NCBI GenBank assembly: GCA_017893485.1
Contig: CM030360.1
Location: forward strand, 3,832,467 to 3,896,466
Direction: 5' to 3'
DNA length: 64,000 nt
From: Hemerocallis citrina
Lineage: Eukaryota > Streptophyta > Magnoliopsida > Asparagales > Asphodelaceae
The notes beneath the pieces were generated by a model. The model made no database searches, was not told the DNA's origin, and saw only the letters and a list, made by a program, of their open reading frames with translations. Below, in pieces: positions 52,163 to 64,000 of this stretch. Both the position numbers and the translations under genes were made by a program. Within the stretch, counting starts at the first letter, position 1, and each line of letters starts with the position of its first letter.

Positions 52163-54140
52163 ATGGATATTGATGAAAGGAGATCTGATGCTGGTGACAA
52201 TTTTTTGAATGTACAAGTAGGTGAATTTATTCCGGTTGTGGACGACCAATCAAAACCAAAGCTCGGTATGACTTTTGATACTTTAGAGCAAGCTAAAAAT
52301 TTCTATAACAATTACGCTACATGTGGGGGTTTTCAAATGCGTAAGGGTTCAACCAAATTGTAGGGAACCGTTGTAGTGGATAAGTCGTTTGTTTGTAATA
52401 AAGCCGGAGTTTCGAAGAGTAAGTCTAATAATGTTAGGCGGGGAACTACAAGTAGATACGACTGCAAAGCTTTAATTCGTGTGAAATTAAATGAAGAAAC
52501 ACATTCATGGGTTCTTCATTCTCTTACTGAATTACACAATCATGTATTTACCTCACTTGGTAGAAGACATTTGTTACCGCGAAATCGTAATGTGTCAGAT
52601 GGACAAATGTTGATTGATTTTTTCAATTGGCAAAAAGAAAAAGATCCTACCTTTTTTTATGATTTCCAACTAGATAATTTTGGTCGGTTGACTCACTGTA
52701 TTTGGGTCGATGGTATTGCTAGAAAGAACTATGAAGAATTTGGTGATGTAGTTTCCTTTGATGCAACATATAGAACGAACCGTTATGGAATGCTATTTGT
52801 TCCCTTTGTTGGAATCAACCATCACTGGCAATCTGTTTTCCTAGGGTGTGGGTTCATCCCAAATGAAACGGCTTCCTCGTTTATATGGTTATTTCAAAAA
52901 TAGTTAGTAGTAATGAAACATGCACCATTTGGCATGGTCACTGATCAAGATCGTGGGATAAGTGCTACAATAAAAGTTGTTTTCCCTGAAATTCGCCATA
53001 GATTTTGTATTTGGAATATTTTAGATAAGATACCACAAGAAGTGCCTAAAATGAACCAAGATATTGAGTTTATGAAAGCTTTTAAGAATATTGTCTACAA
53101 TTCTGATGATTGTACTGCTTTTGAAGAAAATTGTAAATCATTTTTCTGTAAGTATGGTGTGGAAAACAATAAGTGGTTGCAAGATAAATTTGAAATTCGT
53201 AAGAAATGGGCCCCTGTTTATCATAGACCACATTTTTGGGTCGGAATGTCAAGTAGCCAAAGAAGCGAGGGAATGAATGCTTTCTTAAAGAAACATACTC
53301 AAAAGAAGTACTCACTACATGAGTTTGCCTTAATATTCGAGAGAGTCATTGCAAGACAAAAAGAACAAGAACTTCAAGAAAATCATCGTACAATTGAGAA
53401 GAAACCAAAATTGAAGACCGAATGGTATATAGAGGCACAAATGGCGCAAGTGTACACATTGGTTATTTTTTATGATTTCCAAGAAGAACTAAAATCAACC
53501 TTAATATATAATGTAAATTTGGTGCAAGAAGATGAGAACCAAGATATTTACCTAGTGAAGAAGTGTGGCGAAACAGAAAATGCAAAAGTGGTGACTTATT
53601 CTAAAGAGACTCAAATGGCTATGTGTGCATGCTTGTTGTTTGAATTCGTTGGCATTCCTTGTAAGCATCTTTGGCATATCTTAAGTACACCGATCATAAA
53701 GAACTACCAAAGCAATATATTTTAAAAAGATGGACCCGAGATGTAATCCGAAGAAGCAATATATTCACTAATAGGAGAGGCCTTCATAAAGGTAGTTGTG
53801 AGAATTTAGGTTCTCGCTATTGTGAGTTGAGTAAATTAGCCCAACAACAAGTTGATATTGGATTAGCTTCCAATGAAGGCTACGAATTCATGCGGTGATC
53901 AAAAGTATTGAAGGCTTCCATCTCGTACAACACGAAAGTAGTGGACCGGCATATGGAAAATCCATGGAAAAGTCTAAAGTTCTCGTGGAGGAGCCTAAGC
54001 AATGCAATACAAAAGGAAGGCCTAATGGGAAGCGATTGAAGCCAACAAGAGAGAAAGTAAGGAAACCTAGATGGTGCAAGGCTTGCGGTACACGCGAACT
54101 ACACGATTCAAGAAATTGCCCAAACAATTTAGAGGGGTAA
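52163..54140 (+). pseudogene. MULE transposase of the FAR1/FHY3 type
   Basis: Start MDIDERRSDAG at 52163. In order: FAR1 DNA-binding zinc domain (FDTLEQAKNFYNNYA... CKALIRVK... LTELHNHVF), MULE catalytic core (VVSFDATYRTNRYG, TDQDRGISA, then SSQRSEGMNAFLK), SWIM zinc finger (MCACLLFEFVGIPCKHLWH), conserved YILKRWTRD, and a C-terminal zinc knuckle (WCKACGTRELHDSRNCP). Such proteins move Mutator-like elements; FAR1 and FHY3 are host factors derived from them. Breaks: TAG at 52361-52363, TAG at 52901-52903, a frameshift near 53670 and one near 53895. A 5' splice acceptor (TTTGATAATAG) lies just before the ATG. Flanking terminal inverted repeats make this a transposon copy and not a FAR1 host gene. 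Confidence 0.85.
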
Positions 54141-54499
54141 ATATTCCACATCTTTTAGACATTGGTTGATTTAATCTTCCGTCATATTTGTTTTTTTAAA
54201 TTGCTTGTGAGTTTGACTAAGTATTTCTTTGGTTCTTTTTTTAGTGGGCGCATCAGACATGAAGTAGATCCCTCATCAGGAGAAAGCACCGATGACACTG
54301 TTGCTTGAGGGAAGTTCCTCATTCTGTGTGTTCAGTTCTAAAGTTTATTATCGACTATGTTTTATTTTGTTTATAAGTAGGCAATGATGAAAAAATATTT
54401 TATACAAGCTGAAGAAATGGAACATGCATTTGCTATTTGAAATGAAGAAATGGAACATGATTGTTTTGCTCCTTAGAATTTTTTGGAAATCATTGTTTT

Positions 54500-55460
54500 G
54501 TTTTGTTTCAGATAAACAAAATTTTGTTTCGGTTTGAGTTTCAACTCATATTTCAGCTTCAACTCATATTTCAATTTCAGTTTCAACTCATGTTTTGTTT
54601 CAGTTGCAACTCATATTTCAGTTGAACCAAATTTTGTTTCAGTTTAAGATTTTGATCAAAAAGTTTAAGAAAAATATTTAAATCGTGGAACAAAATTTTG
54701 AGTTGAAATTATGGAATAAAACTGAAATATGAGTTCCACGATTTAAATATTTTTCTTGTATGAAATAATTTACTCCGAATATAATTTCAGAAAGGCTCCT
54801 GCTAGAAATTATGCTGATCAATTTGCTTTGTTGCAATCTATTGCAATTCGGGGTTTATTAGCACCATATCTGCATTTCTTTGGTTCTTGTTATCAGTTCT
54901 GTTTGCATGTGTGGGAACATGATTTTTTGGCTCGTAACAATATTTTTCTTTCTCAGTTTTATTTCAGTTTAAGCTAAACAAAATTTTGTTTCAATTTGAG
55001 TTTCAACTCATATTTCAGTTTCAGTTTCAACTCATGTTTTGTTTCAGTTTCAACTCATATTTTTTTTTAGTTTGAGTTTCAACACATATTTCAGTCTCAG
55101 TTTCAACTCATGTTTTGTTTCAGTTTCAATTCATATTTCAGCTTCAACTCATATTTCAGTTTCAGTTTCAACTCATGTTTTGTTTCAGTTTCAACTCATA
55201 TTTCAGCTAAACAAATTTTTGTTTCAGTTTAAGTTTCAACTCATAGTTCAGCTTCAACTCATATTTCAGTTTTAGTTTCAAATCATGTTTTGTTTCAGTT
55301 TCAACTCATATTTCAGCTTCAACTCATATTTCATTTTCAGTTTCAACTCATGTTCTGTTTCAGTTTCAACTCATACTTCAGCTTCAACTCATATTTCAGT
55401 TTCAATTTCAACTCATCCTTTCAGTTTCAACTTATGTTTTGTTTCAGTTTCAGATTTAAG
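54500..55460 (+). repeat. TTTCAACTCATA minisatellite
   Basis: Words GTTTCAACTCAT(A/G)TTT, CAGCTTCAACTCATATTTCA and GTTTTGTTTCAG alternate in irregular order, with period near 18-24 bases. A smaller patch recurs at 56308-56402. Frames through it (Gln/Phe/Ser-rich) come from the repeat. Confidence 0.85.
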
Positions 55461-57035
55461 TTTAAAAATTTCATTATACCAAAAATTTATAGTATACAAA
55501 CTCGAACCTCATATTATATTATATACTCGAATATCATTATACAAATTCGACCCTAGTAGTATAAACTAAAAGATAAAAAAATATCGGACTTCCTGCTGAT
55601 ATGCAATGGTGCTACTGATGCTGAAACTGCTCGAAGCTCTGTCAAGTAGCAAAAGGAGCGAACTGCTGGGGGGCGCCCCCCCCCCCCCCCCCCCAACACA
55701 CACACACACACAAAAAAAATAACATAAAAAGCTTAGCAATATCGAACTGCACTATTAGCACCGTAAATTGTGAACAATTGAAGTACATATAGGCTCAGAA
55801 CAACCTTGCACATAATAAGTAATTATGAAATAAGTCAAATATAATCAAGTATGAGTATAGCACATATGTTGTTCCAAGCATAATAAGCTTTTTATGTTGT
55901 TTAAAGCTCTTGTCGGCATTGATTTACCTCATACATATCAAGTTAAAAAACTCACCAAATAGAATCAAAATTGAAAATATAGCACTTATTCATAAGCATG
56001 ATCTCACTACGGCTGCATTATTACGCCATGTCAACTAGTTCCAACCATAATCTGAGTAAATTTATACAAAATTTCTGAAATGGAACTCACTGACTAAGAA
56101 CCAAGAACTTAGTCTGAAATTGAAACCAAAAAATTTTGGGGTACATGATACTCATCCCCAATCAAAAAATAGAGTATCTCAGTACAAGCCATAAAATAGA
56201 CTACATGAGCAGCAGATATGAAAGCACACATAAAGTTACATGTCCAGCATTGCCAGCAAAAGACCAGACAGAGAATATGGCAAGAACATCAAGGCATTTC
56301 ATGATCAATAATAACTCATATTTCAGTTTCAGTTTCAACTCATGTTTTGTTTCAGTTTCAACTCATATTTCAGCTAAACAAAATTTTGTTTCAGTTTCAG
56401 TTATAAGTAATAAAGTTTTAGCTTCAGCTTAGCAATTTTTTTTCCCAACTTCAGCTAAACAAAATACGGAAAACTCATCAAATAGAATCACGATTTAGTA
56501 TAGCACTTATTCAGATGCATGACCTCACTACGGCTGCATTATTATGCCATGCCAACTAGTTGCAACTATAATCTGAATAAATAAAACCTCTGAAAAGAAA
56601 AGATGTCACTGAGAGTGGAGAAAAAAGGGGTATATATGAAATCACCAATTTGCAACGGAAGGGTTCCCTATATGTATATATATTAGGCCAAGTACATTAG
56701 TGGCAACCATAATAGAGCGTGAACAAGTACCAAATTACCCCTCCATTTGCAACAGAGGAGTATATGTCTCTAACCGAAAAATTACCAAATTACCCCCCCC
56801 CCCTCCAAAGATAATTGAGAAGAGAGCGTGAACATTCAAAGTCATTCGATGGAGGGTTTTTGGATTGGACGGTCAATGTTATGGTTCGCACGATGAGTTC
56901 AAACCATAATACAAGTATAAATTAACCCCTCTTTCATTTAAATAATTGCAACCTACTAACTCAGCAAATACAAATCAAACATGGTGAAAATAGTGAGTAA
57001 ACAACCTAAATGCTGCACTCATTGTACTCTATATA
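55461..57035. other. Non-coding MULE interior with nested MULE end
   Basis: A C run (about 55679-55694) followed by (CA)n, then AT-rich sequence. 55860-56060 and 56460-56590 are partly repeated (CTCACTACGGCTGCATTATTA in both). 56640-56935 resembles an inverted MULE terminus (GAAGAGAGCGTGAACATTCAA; GGTTCGCACGATGAG). No gene is seen. Confidence 0.5.
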
Positions 57036-57434
57036 GGTGGCCTTCCGTTGTGAACTCTTGTGTGCGAACTGTTCGTACAAATGCTTGTAAAATATAAACA
57101 CAAAAGTACACAAACAGAAGAAGCAGCAAAATGCCTACAAATGCTTGTAAATTCTAGATTGTCATCAATGCCTATACCAAAATGCAATAAAGTAAGCAAT
57201 TAAAATTTTAAAAAAGGAATAGTCAGAATCAAACACTTCCCTCAATTTATATCAAGCATCAGTGTATTGGCAAAAATATATCGATAGTCGGAATCAAGCC
57301 ATGAAGAAAGACTCTGTGAAGCTCAAACGCTTCCTACAAATTGAAACAAAACATTATCACTCTCTTAAAAAAATACCTTATTCCTACAAATTCAAGCAGA
57401 AAAAAGAAAAACGGAACCAAAAATATACATATAT
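57036..57434. other. MULE-terminus-like word and spacer
   Basis: 57036-57080 begins GGTGGCCTTCCGTTGTGAAC and TGTGTGCGAACTG, a diverged left MULE end. The rest is AT-rich; a 180-codon frame from 57262 runs into the TIR and is not a gene. Confidence 0.45.
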
Positions 57435-57841
57435 ACCTGATCAAAACCCTAGGGTTTCGATATGGACGAAGACGATTAGAGAAAGTAGGGGGCGGTCGGA
57501 GGTAGGGTTTCGTCGTCGAATGAAGAGGAGTAGGGGGGGGGGGGGCGAAGAGCGGGGAGGGTTGGGAGGTTACCAATTTGGAAGAAGGAGGAGTTCGCAC
57601 ACAAGAGTTAGGGTTTCGCGAAGAAAGAGAGAAGGGGATCGATTTCGATCTGAGATTCGAGGCGAACGAGGAGTTCGCACGAAGAATTCGCACAGACAAA
57701 AGTTAGGATTTTGCGAAGAAAGGGGGAAGGGGATCGATTTCGATCTGAGATTAAAGATCGAACGAAAGAGAGTAAGGGAGGTAATGGCTTGTTACATGAA
57801 ATGACCAAATTACCCCCACAGATAACTGAGAAGAGGGCGCC

Positions 57842-60800
57842 TGTAGCGCCCCGAATTTCTAATATAATATCTTAGAAAATACGTTGCACAATTCCCAGCA
57901 TCAACTTCAATGTAATATTAAACACAATCAAACACAAATAAAATTTTTCAACTTTCATTACAATAATCGTTTATATAGCACAGCAGAATACAATACATCT
58001 TAAATTACAAACTCTCTTTTCTTAACAACAATTTATTTTACAATTACACAAATCATTCCATCACTTGAACTCAAGCATCCAAATCCGAGCTATAAGAAAT
58101 CACCTGTAAAATATGAGGCTATAGATAACCCTAACCCCAAAACTAAAGGGGTCAGCCATAAAGGTGTGAGTGACATAAAAACAAACAACAAAAGCAAACA
58201 TTAAGCATGGTTTCATAACCAACATGTAATAATAAGAATACATAAATTATGACGTAGTAAGGGAACATGAAAAGCATCAAGTGAAACTAGACTAAGTGTC
58301 GGGTGTAGAAAACAGGAAAACACATGCGTAAAACCAAGTCAAGAAACACAAGTCTATATGCTGACTCTCTTATACGTACTTGTTGGAGTCTATGCATCCC
58401 ACTCTACATAGGTCCGGTGCAAGCCCTTAACGTCTCCACATTATAGGGTTTAATCCCCGACATGCAACTAATCCTACTACGATGACTACTTCGAGATAAA
58501 GATAAACTGTGAGTATTAGCCCATGCCCCGATAATTTCGAAGGTCAATCTCTATCCACAGATAATTCCGGAGACTATTTCACTCACACCTAGGAATCTTC
58601 GAGAATACCCCACACCGCAAGCAATGGCACCTCATCACACGAATACCACATGTGCGTCACCTCGATCCCGATAATTTCGGAGATCAATCCCACACCACAG
58701 GTAATTCCGGAGACTATTTCACTCACACCTGGATAATTCCGGGGATTGTCTCACACCGCAAGCCATACTGAGGTCTATAATCCATGTTTTCGTTCATCAT
58801 ATCACCACTAGTGCCTGTCCTTATCATTTAGGTTATTCAATTACTTAACAAATCTCCTAGAGTTTGTGTACCCTACCGGACTTAACTCAACAACTGATCA
58901 ACTAAATGCCTCAACAGGCCCAAACATTAATACTCAACTGCCGGTATACTAGGGTCACATACACCCTCTAGAGACTCACACTCAAATATCCAAACCGAAC
59001 TTCCAACATAAATTGTTCAACTTAACATCTTGAAAACATATGTTCAATAGAAGGTAGAGTATAATAATAAGTTATAGATTATAGCATTTAGAGAATAAAT
59101 CATTTGAAAGAACATTCAAAAATATAAAGGTACATCAGTATCAGTCGACTAATAACAAGCGTGAATCGACTGTCCAGAAAGAGAATTCTATGGTTTTAAG
59201 AAAATAAGCTAAGTGTTATAAGTCGACTTATAAAGGTCATAGGTCGACTTACCAGAGAGAAATTCCAGTAATCTTTAAGAAATTATTCTAAGTATAGCAG
59301 TCGACTGAAAAGGAAATAGGTCGACTGTCCCGAGAGAAATTTACAATGACTTTAAAAAATATAATTCTAAGTGTACCAGTCGACTGTAAAAGGTATAGGT
59401 CGACTGTCCAGAAGGAAATTTTGAGAAACTAAAGAACATAGCAACCGGGTCGTATCAGTCGACTGAGAATTCACGACAGTCGACTGTCGGCCTTCAGTTT
59501 GCAGTATTTTGGTTGTGCACAATTCAACCGATACATAGTTTTATTTTATGAAAACGATTTCGATAAAAATTTATTTCTTATATAACCAAGTACAACTGGT
59601 AGGACATATAATAGTCCAAAAAACTAAATCAAATTGCTTGAATTCATGAAAATAAAGATTTTGTTGATTCTTTCAATTAATACATGGATTGTGCATATAA
59701 TAAAAATTAGAGTTTCTTACAAAATTCATTGTTCACTGAAATAGTTCGTATTCAGATCCAAACCATACAAATATCAAAATCTCAAAGAATATCCCCAATT
59801 TGGATTCATTTCAACAAACTCACTAATTTCTCAAATTTCGATTTCATGTCATGATCTCTCGATTCATAACTCTTCCATTCAAATTTCTTAAAAACTGAAT
59901 TTCTACCACAACCCATAACCATAATCAATTTGTAATCACATACCACTAGGATTTCACAAGATCCAATCGTTCATCCATCCAATCCATTATTTTCATAGTC
60001 ATACTCAAACCCTAATCATGCTTTCTAGCAATAAAGTTCAATATCCAAGATCCATTAAACATTCATAGATCAAACAATCAATTTTACCACTCGCATAAAT
60101 AAACAATCAACCAATCAATTACTCACATACAATATACAAAGAAAAAACAGAACAATTATATCACTAACATAAATAGAGCAAACAAAAAACAATTTACATC
60201 ACTCACATACAACATACGAATAATAAAAGAAAACAACATGTCACTCACCTTGAAATGAAGAAATCCAACAAGAAAGCATTCCCTTCGCGAGATCCAAAAT
60301 CTTCTCCCAAATCCTCCAAAAATAAGAAAACTCAATGTTGTGCAGCGAAAGACGGCTGCGTTTCTTTTTAAATACCCGGAAAAGAAGTTTTTAGGGTTTC
60401 TAGACACTTTTGCAAAATAACCCCTTGAAAATACAACTTTACATAAGTAGATCCCTATATTTGGAAACTCGATAAGATTGTTTAAATTGAGATTTAAAAG
60501 CAAAAATAGAATCCTTAACTCCAACCGGCATTGTTGAAAAGTCCAGAAAATAGTTTTGCACTTTCACCCCTCAAAATGACAATTTTGCAAAAAGATCATT
60601 CTTTTCATAAAATTTGCAAATAGATCCAATAAATGTCAGAAAAAATCGGGAAAAATTACAAATAAATCCCAAATAATAAATAATGATTTTCCATGAAGAA
60701 ATTTTAGCTTTTGAACTTCTCAAGAAAATATTTGCACGTGTTTCGCACGTGTAAAAAGATAAATTTGCAGGAAAATATTTATTAAATCCCCAAAAAATTA

Positions 60801-60855
60801 TTTTTATTTCATTCATAACCTTTAAAAATAATATTTAAAAATACGAGGTACTACA
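57842..60855 (-). mobile_element. 3' LTR (3014 bp) of the chromodomain Ty3/gypsy element
   Basis: On the - strand it starts TGTAGTACCTCG at 60855 and ends CGGGGCGCTACA at 57842. A purine tract (AAGGAGGGAGTGA) lies directly upstream at 60868-60856. GCGCC (57837-57841) is the target duplication on this side. The LTR is homologous to the solo LTR at 16204-19240 and carries its own set of GTCGAC palindrome modules (59145-59490). Confidence 0.85.
59145..59490 (+). repeat. About five ~80-bp modules with paired GTCGAC palindromes
   Basis: Each has (C)AGTCGACT(G), 10-20 bases, then (G)GTCGACTGTCC, separated by AGAAATT and AAGTGTA-type spacers. Equivalent to 17608-17866 in the solo LTR, but with a different spacer and unit length. 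Confidence 0.75.
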
Positions 60856-63740
60856 TCACTCCCTCCTTAGAAGAGTTCTGTCCTCAGAACTACTACTAAT
60901 GAGTCCAAATAACATACCAACAAAGAAAAACAATATCTCATAAATGGAAACATAGTCCAAACAATTGCATATGACAACATAATCAAAATAGAAGGAATAC
61001 AACTCAGCATCAAAGATACAATCATTCAAAAGAATTGCAATCACATAAAAGAAAAGACATTCATACAAAAAGCTCAGGAAATTCCTTCTTCATGTGATCC
61101 TCTAGCTCCCAAGTAGCCTCCTCGAACTGCTGATTCCTCCACAGCACCTTGACCATAGGTATCACCTTGCTCCTAAGAACTTTCTTCCTACGGTCAACGA
61201 TCTCAACAGGCTGTTCCTTGTAACTCAAGTTCACCTGTAGACCTTTAGGAATCTCTACCAACTGATGATTCTGATCTGGCACATACTTCCTCAACAATGA
61301 CACATGGAATATATCATGCACTTGTGCCAACTCCTCTGAAAGCTTCAATCTATATGCTGTCTTGCCAATCCGCTCCATGATCCTGTATGGCCCAATATAC
61401 CTTGGCGCCAACTTGCCTCCCTTACCAAACCTGATCACTCCTTTGGTCAAAGACACATTGAGAAAAACTACATCCCCAACCTTAAACTCCAAGTCCCTTC
61501 GTCGAGTATCAGCATAACTCTTCTGCCGACTCTGAGCCTCGACCAACCTCTTGCGAACCAGCTCAATCTGCTCTGTCGTCTGCTGCACGATCTCAGGACC
61601 AAACATTTGCCTCTCGCTAACTTCGTACCAACAAACTGGTGTCCTGCACCTTCGCCCGTACAAGGCCTCATACGGTGCCATCCGGATACTCGCATGGTAA
61701 CTGTTGTTATAAGCAAACTCAACCAATGCTAAGTATCTCTCCCAGCTACCACCGAAATCCATAACACAAGTCCTCAGCATATCTTCTAGCACTCGATTCA
61801 CCCTCTCCTTCTGACCATCGGTCTGTGGATGAAAAGCGGTACTGAAATTAGTTCTGGTGCCTAAAGCTGCATGTAGGCTCTTCCACAACCTTGAAGTGAA
61901 CCTTGCACCTCTGTCGGAAACAATCGACACAGGAACTCCATGAAGTCTCACAATCTCACCAATGTACAACTCAGCCAATTTCTCCATTGACCAAGTAATC
62001 TTCATGGCTAGAAAGTGAGTCGACTTAGTCAAACGGTCCACAATAACCCAAATCGAGTCATTGCCCTTCGAACTCCTCGGCAAACCCGTGATGAAATCCA
62101 TACTGATATTCTCCCATTTCCACTCCGGAATAGGCAACGACTGTAACAAACCTCCAGGTCTCTGATTTTCAGTTTTGATCTACTGACAAGTCAGACACCT
62201 TGCCACGAAATCTGCTACATCCCTTTTCATACCAGACCACCAAAAATGCTGTTTGATGTCCATGTACATCTTCGTGCCTCCAGGATGTACTGACAACAAT
62301 GTACTGTGTGCTTCCTGCAAGATACTCTCTCTCAAATCTGTATTATTCGGAACACACAACCTCTCACCCATCCAAAGAACTCCATCTTAGATACGAAACT
62401 CTGATAGCTTGCCCTCTGAAACCTATTACAACATCTTCTGAATCTCTGAATCTGATCTTTGACCTTCCACAATCCTCTCTCTCAAGGAAGGTTGCAGCCT
62501 CAACTGAGCCAAAGATGCCCCTAAACCCTGCAGCACCACCTCGATACCTGCCTGATCATTCTCTGCTGCCAACTCGCTTCGAGTAGTAATCAAACTTGAT
62601 AAACTACTCTTCCTGCTAAGTCCATCAGCAACCACATTCGCCTTACCCGGATGATACTTGATCTCAGGGCGAATGTCTTCCAATACTTCCAACCACCTTC
62701 TCTGCCGAAGATTTAGATCCTTCTGTTGATAAATACACTTCAGGCTCTTGTGGTCAGTGTACATATTGACCTTCTCACCATAAACATAATGCCTCCACTT
62801 CTTCAACGCAAAGATAATAGCTGCTAGCTCCAAATCATATGTCGGATAATTCTTCTCATGTGGACGCAATTGTCTCGAACCATAAGCAATAATCTTGCCT
62901 TCTTGTATCAAGACACAACCCAAACCTCTGAGAGACGCATCACTGAAGATATCATAATTCTTCCCAGCTTGTGGCAAAGCTAAGATAGGTGAAGTAGTCA
63001 ACCTCTCCTTTAATTTAAGGAAACTCGCCTCACACTTATCAGTTCATAAAAATGCCACATTCTTCCGGGTCAAACCTGCAAAAGGAACTGCAATATGAGA
63101 ATAACCCTGAATGAATCTCCTGTAGTAACCAGCTAAACCCAAGAAAATTCTGACTTCCTTCACAGACGTTGGCCTGGGCCAATCCTTAACTGCTTCAACC
63201 TTCTGAGGATCAGTGGCCACCCCTCCTTAGAAAGGATATGACCAAGGAAAGCTACCTCAAATTTTCAAAACTCACACTTCGACAACTTGGCATACAAGGT
63301 ATGCTCCTGCAATTTCTGTAATACCGCTGTCAAGTGCATAGACTGCTCCTCCTCCGACTTTAAATATACCAAAATATCATCGATGAAAACCACCACGAAG
63401 GAGTCAATAAATGGCCTCAACACCCTATTCATCATATCCATGAACACTGCTGGTGCATTCGTCAACCCGAATGGCATCACCAAAAACTTATAAAGTCCAT
63501 GACGAGTCCTGAAAGCTGTCTTACTCACATCTTCCTCCTTGACTCAAACCTGATGATACCCTGATCTCATATCAATCTTCGAAAACACAGCTGCTCCTCG
63601 AAGCCTGTCGAACAAATCATCAATCCGTGGTAGTGGATACTTGTTCTGAATAGTCACCCTATTCAACTCCCGGTAGTCAATGCACATCCTCATTGACCCA
63701 TCCTTCTTCTTGACTAACAACACTGGCGCACCCCACAGTG
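60856..63740 (-). pseudogene. Chromodomain Ty3/gypsy pol: reverse transcriptase to chromodomain
   Basis: On the - strand from 63740: reverse transcriptase from the WGAPVL block through [30 protein letters not shown] and FIDDILVY (63528-63265); RNase H with FSDAS, YDLELAA and TDHKSL (63001-62426); integrase zinc finger with HPGG and CLTC (62371-62180); integrase core with MDFITGLPRS, VSDRGARFTS and the GQKERVN Glu block, then LRKYVPD and a chromodomain ending WELEDHMKKEFPELF (62149-61061). Breaks: TGA after GYHQV (about 63540), changes near 63000-63240 and TAG at 62175-62177. The chromodomain and 3-kb LTR fit the Tekay/Del group. It is cut in RT at 63740; protease and gag are missing. Confidence 0.9.
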
Positions 63741-64000
63741 AGGAACTCGGCCTAACAAGGTGGAAAGCAGCTATGGATGAGGAAATGAAGTCCTTGAAGA
63801 AGAATGAAACTTGGGAGATAGTCGAACTGCCAATAGAGAAGAAGCTGGTAGGATGCAGATGGATTTATACAGTGAAATATAAGTCGGATGGTTCAATAGA
63901 GCGGTACAAGGCAAGGCTGGTTGCCAAAGGGTACACTCAAACTTATAGAATTGATTAAGACGAAATATTTGCACACACCTGTGGAAAAGTTCAACACCGT
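63737..64000 (+). pseudogene. Ty1/copia reverse transcriptase N-terminal fragment
   Basis: Reads [20 protein letters not shown], then [20 protein letters not shown] and [11 protein letters not shown], the first conserved blocks of copia reverse transcriptase. A TAA at 63956-63958 replaces the codon after the GID-like position, and later residues are changed. The fragment begins at the break in the gypsy RT (63740), in the opposite direction, and runs out of the window. Confidence 0.85.

Larger units (their letters stand above)
51492..57841 (+). mobile_element. FAR1-type MULE with ~500-bp terminal inverted repeats
   Basis: The left terminal repeat (51492-about 52010) begins GGTCGCCTTCAGTTGCGAAC. 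The right one (about 57435-57841) is its reverse complement, sharing TCGCGAAACCCTAA..., ATCGATCCCCTTCT and CATATCGAAACCCTAGGG (seen inverted on the right). The right end is cut at GGGCGCC by the gypsy LTR starting at 57842, so about 100 bp of the right repeat are not here. The left TIR also serves as promoter/leader region for the transposase. More MULE-like ends inside (56640-56935, 57036-57080) show nested or rearranged copies. Confidence 0.75.

Noticed and set aside
52163..54140. A host FAR1/FHY3 gene
   Set aside because: Flanking ~500-bp terminal inverted repeats, two stops and two frameshifts point to a MULE transposase copy.
55039..55569. Frames of 78-94 codons, Phe/Gln/Ser rich
   Set aside because: Products of the TTTCAACTCATA minisatellite.
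57262..57804. 180-codon frame on the + strand
   Set aside because: It crosses from spacer into the right MULE terminal repeat and mirrors the reversed promoter-like sequence.
1..64000. tRNA, rRNA or other structured RNA genes
   Set aside because: No cloverleaf, rRNA core or snRNA words were noticed on either strand; a tRNA or Rfam scan was not possible here.

Overview
The window reads as nuclear DNA of a flowering plant, probably a eudicot. It has AT-rich spacers, GT-AG introns, and the usual plant transposon lineages: Tat-type and chromodomain-type Ty3/gypsy, Ty1/copia, L1-type LINE, FAR1-type MULE, MULE- and hAT-type MITEs and Helitron-like ends. I cannot name the species. Only one ordinary host gene is convincing, a divergent ubiquitin-ribosomal protein eL40 fusion at 31343-34403. 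Nearly everything else is nested and broken transposons.

Region 1 (1-13799) is the 3' part of a Tat-lineage Ty3/gypsy element on the + strand: end of RNase H and integrase (1-1542), a hairpin-rich tandem repeat (1722-2880), a two-gene module on the opposite strand (3269-9784), a 58-bp tandem array (10205-12702), polypurine tract and 3' LTR (13179-13799). A 3.2-kb solo LTR (5209-8424, 5-bp target duplication) has split exon 2 of the antisense gene. A second, truncated member of this family lies in the opposite direction at 38192-44330. It keeps the same 3' LTR type, antisense genes and intron positions, but a different 250-bp array.

Region 2 (13800-30046) is a tandem segmental duplication. 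Unit A (13800-20046) and unit B (20047-30046) each carry the 3' end of a related Tat element, a common flank with a LINE remnant, and a MULE-type MITE with 9-bp target duplications. Afterwards A received a 3-kb solo LTR (16204-19240) and B a 5'-truncated L1-type LINE (24231-29953).

Region 3 (30047-36331) holds Helitron-like termini, a hAT-type MITE and the ubiquitin-eL40-like gene, whose seven exons join into an uninterrupted 202-residue frame. Downstream sequence (34888-36331) recurs inverted at 49706-51238. Next to that second copy lie two ubiquitin pseudo-exons on the - strand (49310-49396 and 49477-49580), with the same exon length and phase as in the fusion gene.

Region 4 (36332-49200) between the inverted arms holds a copia fragment, part of a long LTR, the second Tat element, another LINE scrap and a decayed copia element with a 1.5-kb LTR. 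Region 5 (51492-57841) is a FAR1-type MULE with about 500-bp terminal inverted repeats and a broken transposase. Its right end was hit by a chromodomain Ty3/gypsy element on the - strand (57842-63740), which is itself cut in reverse transcriptase and joined head-to-head to a copia fragment (63737-64000).
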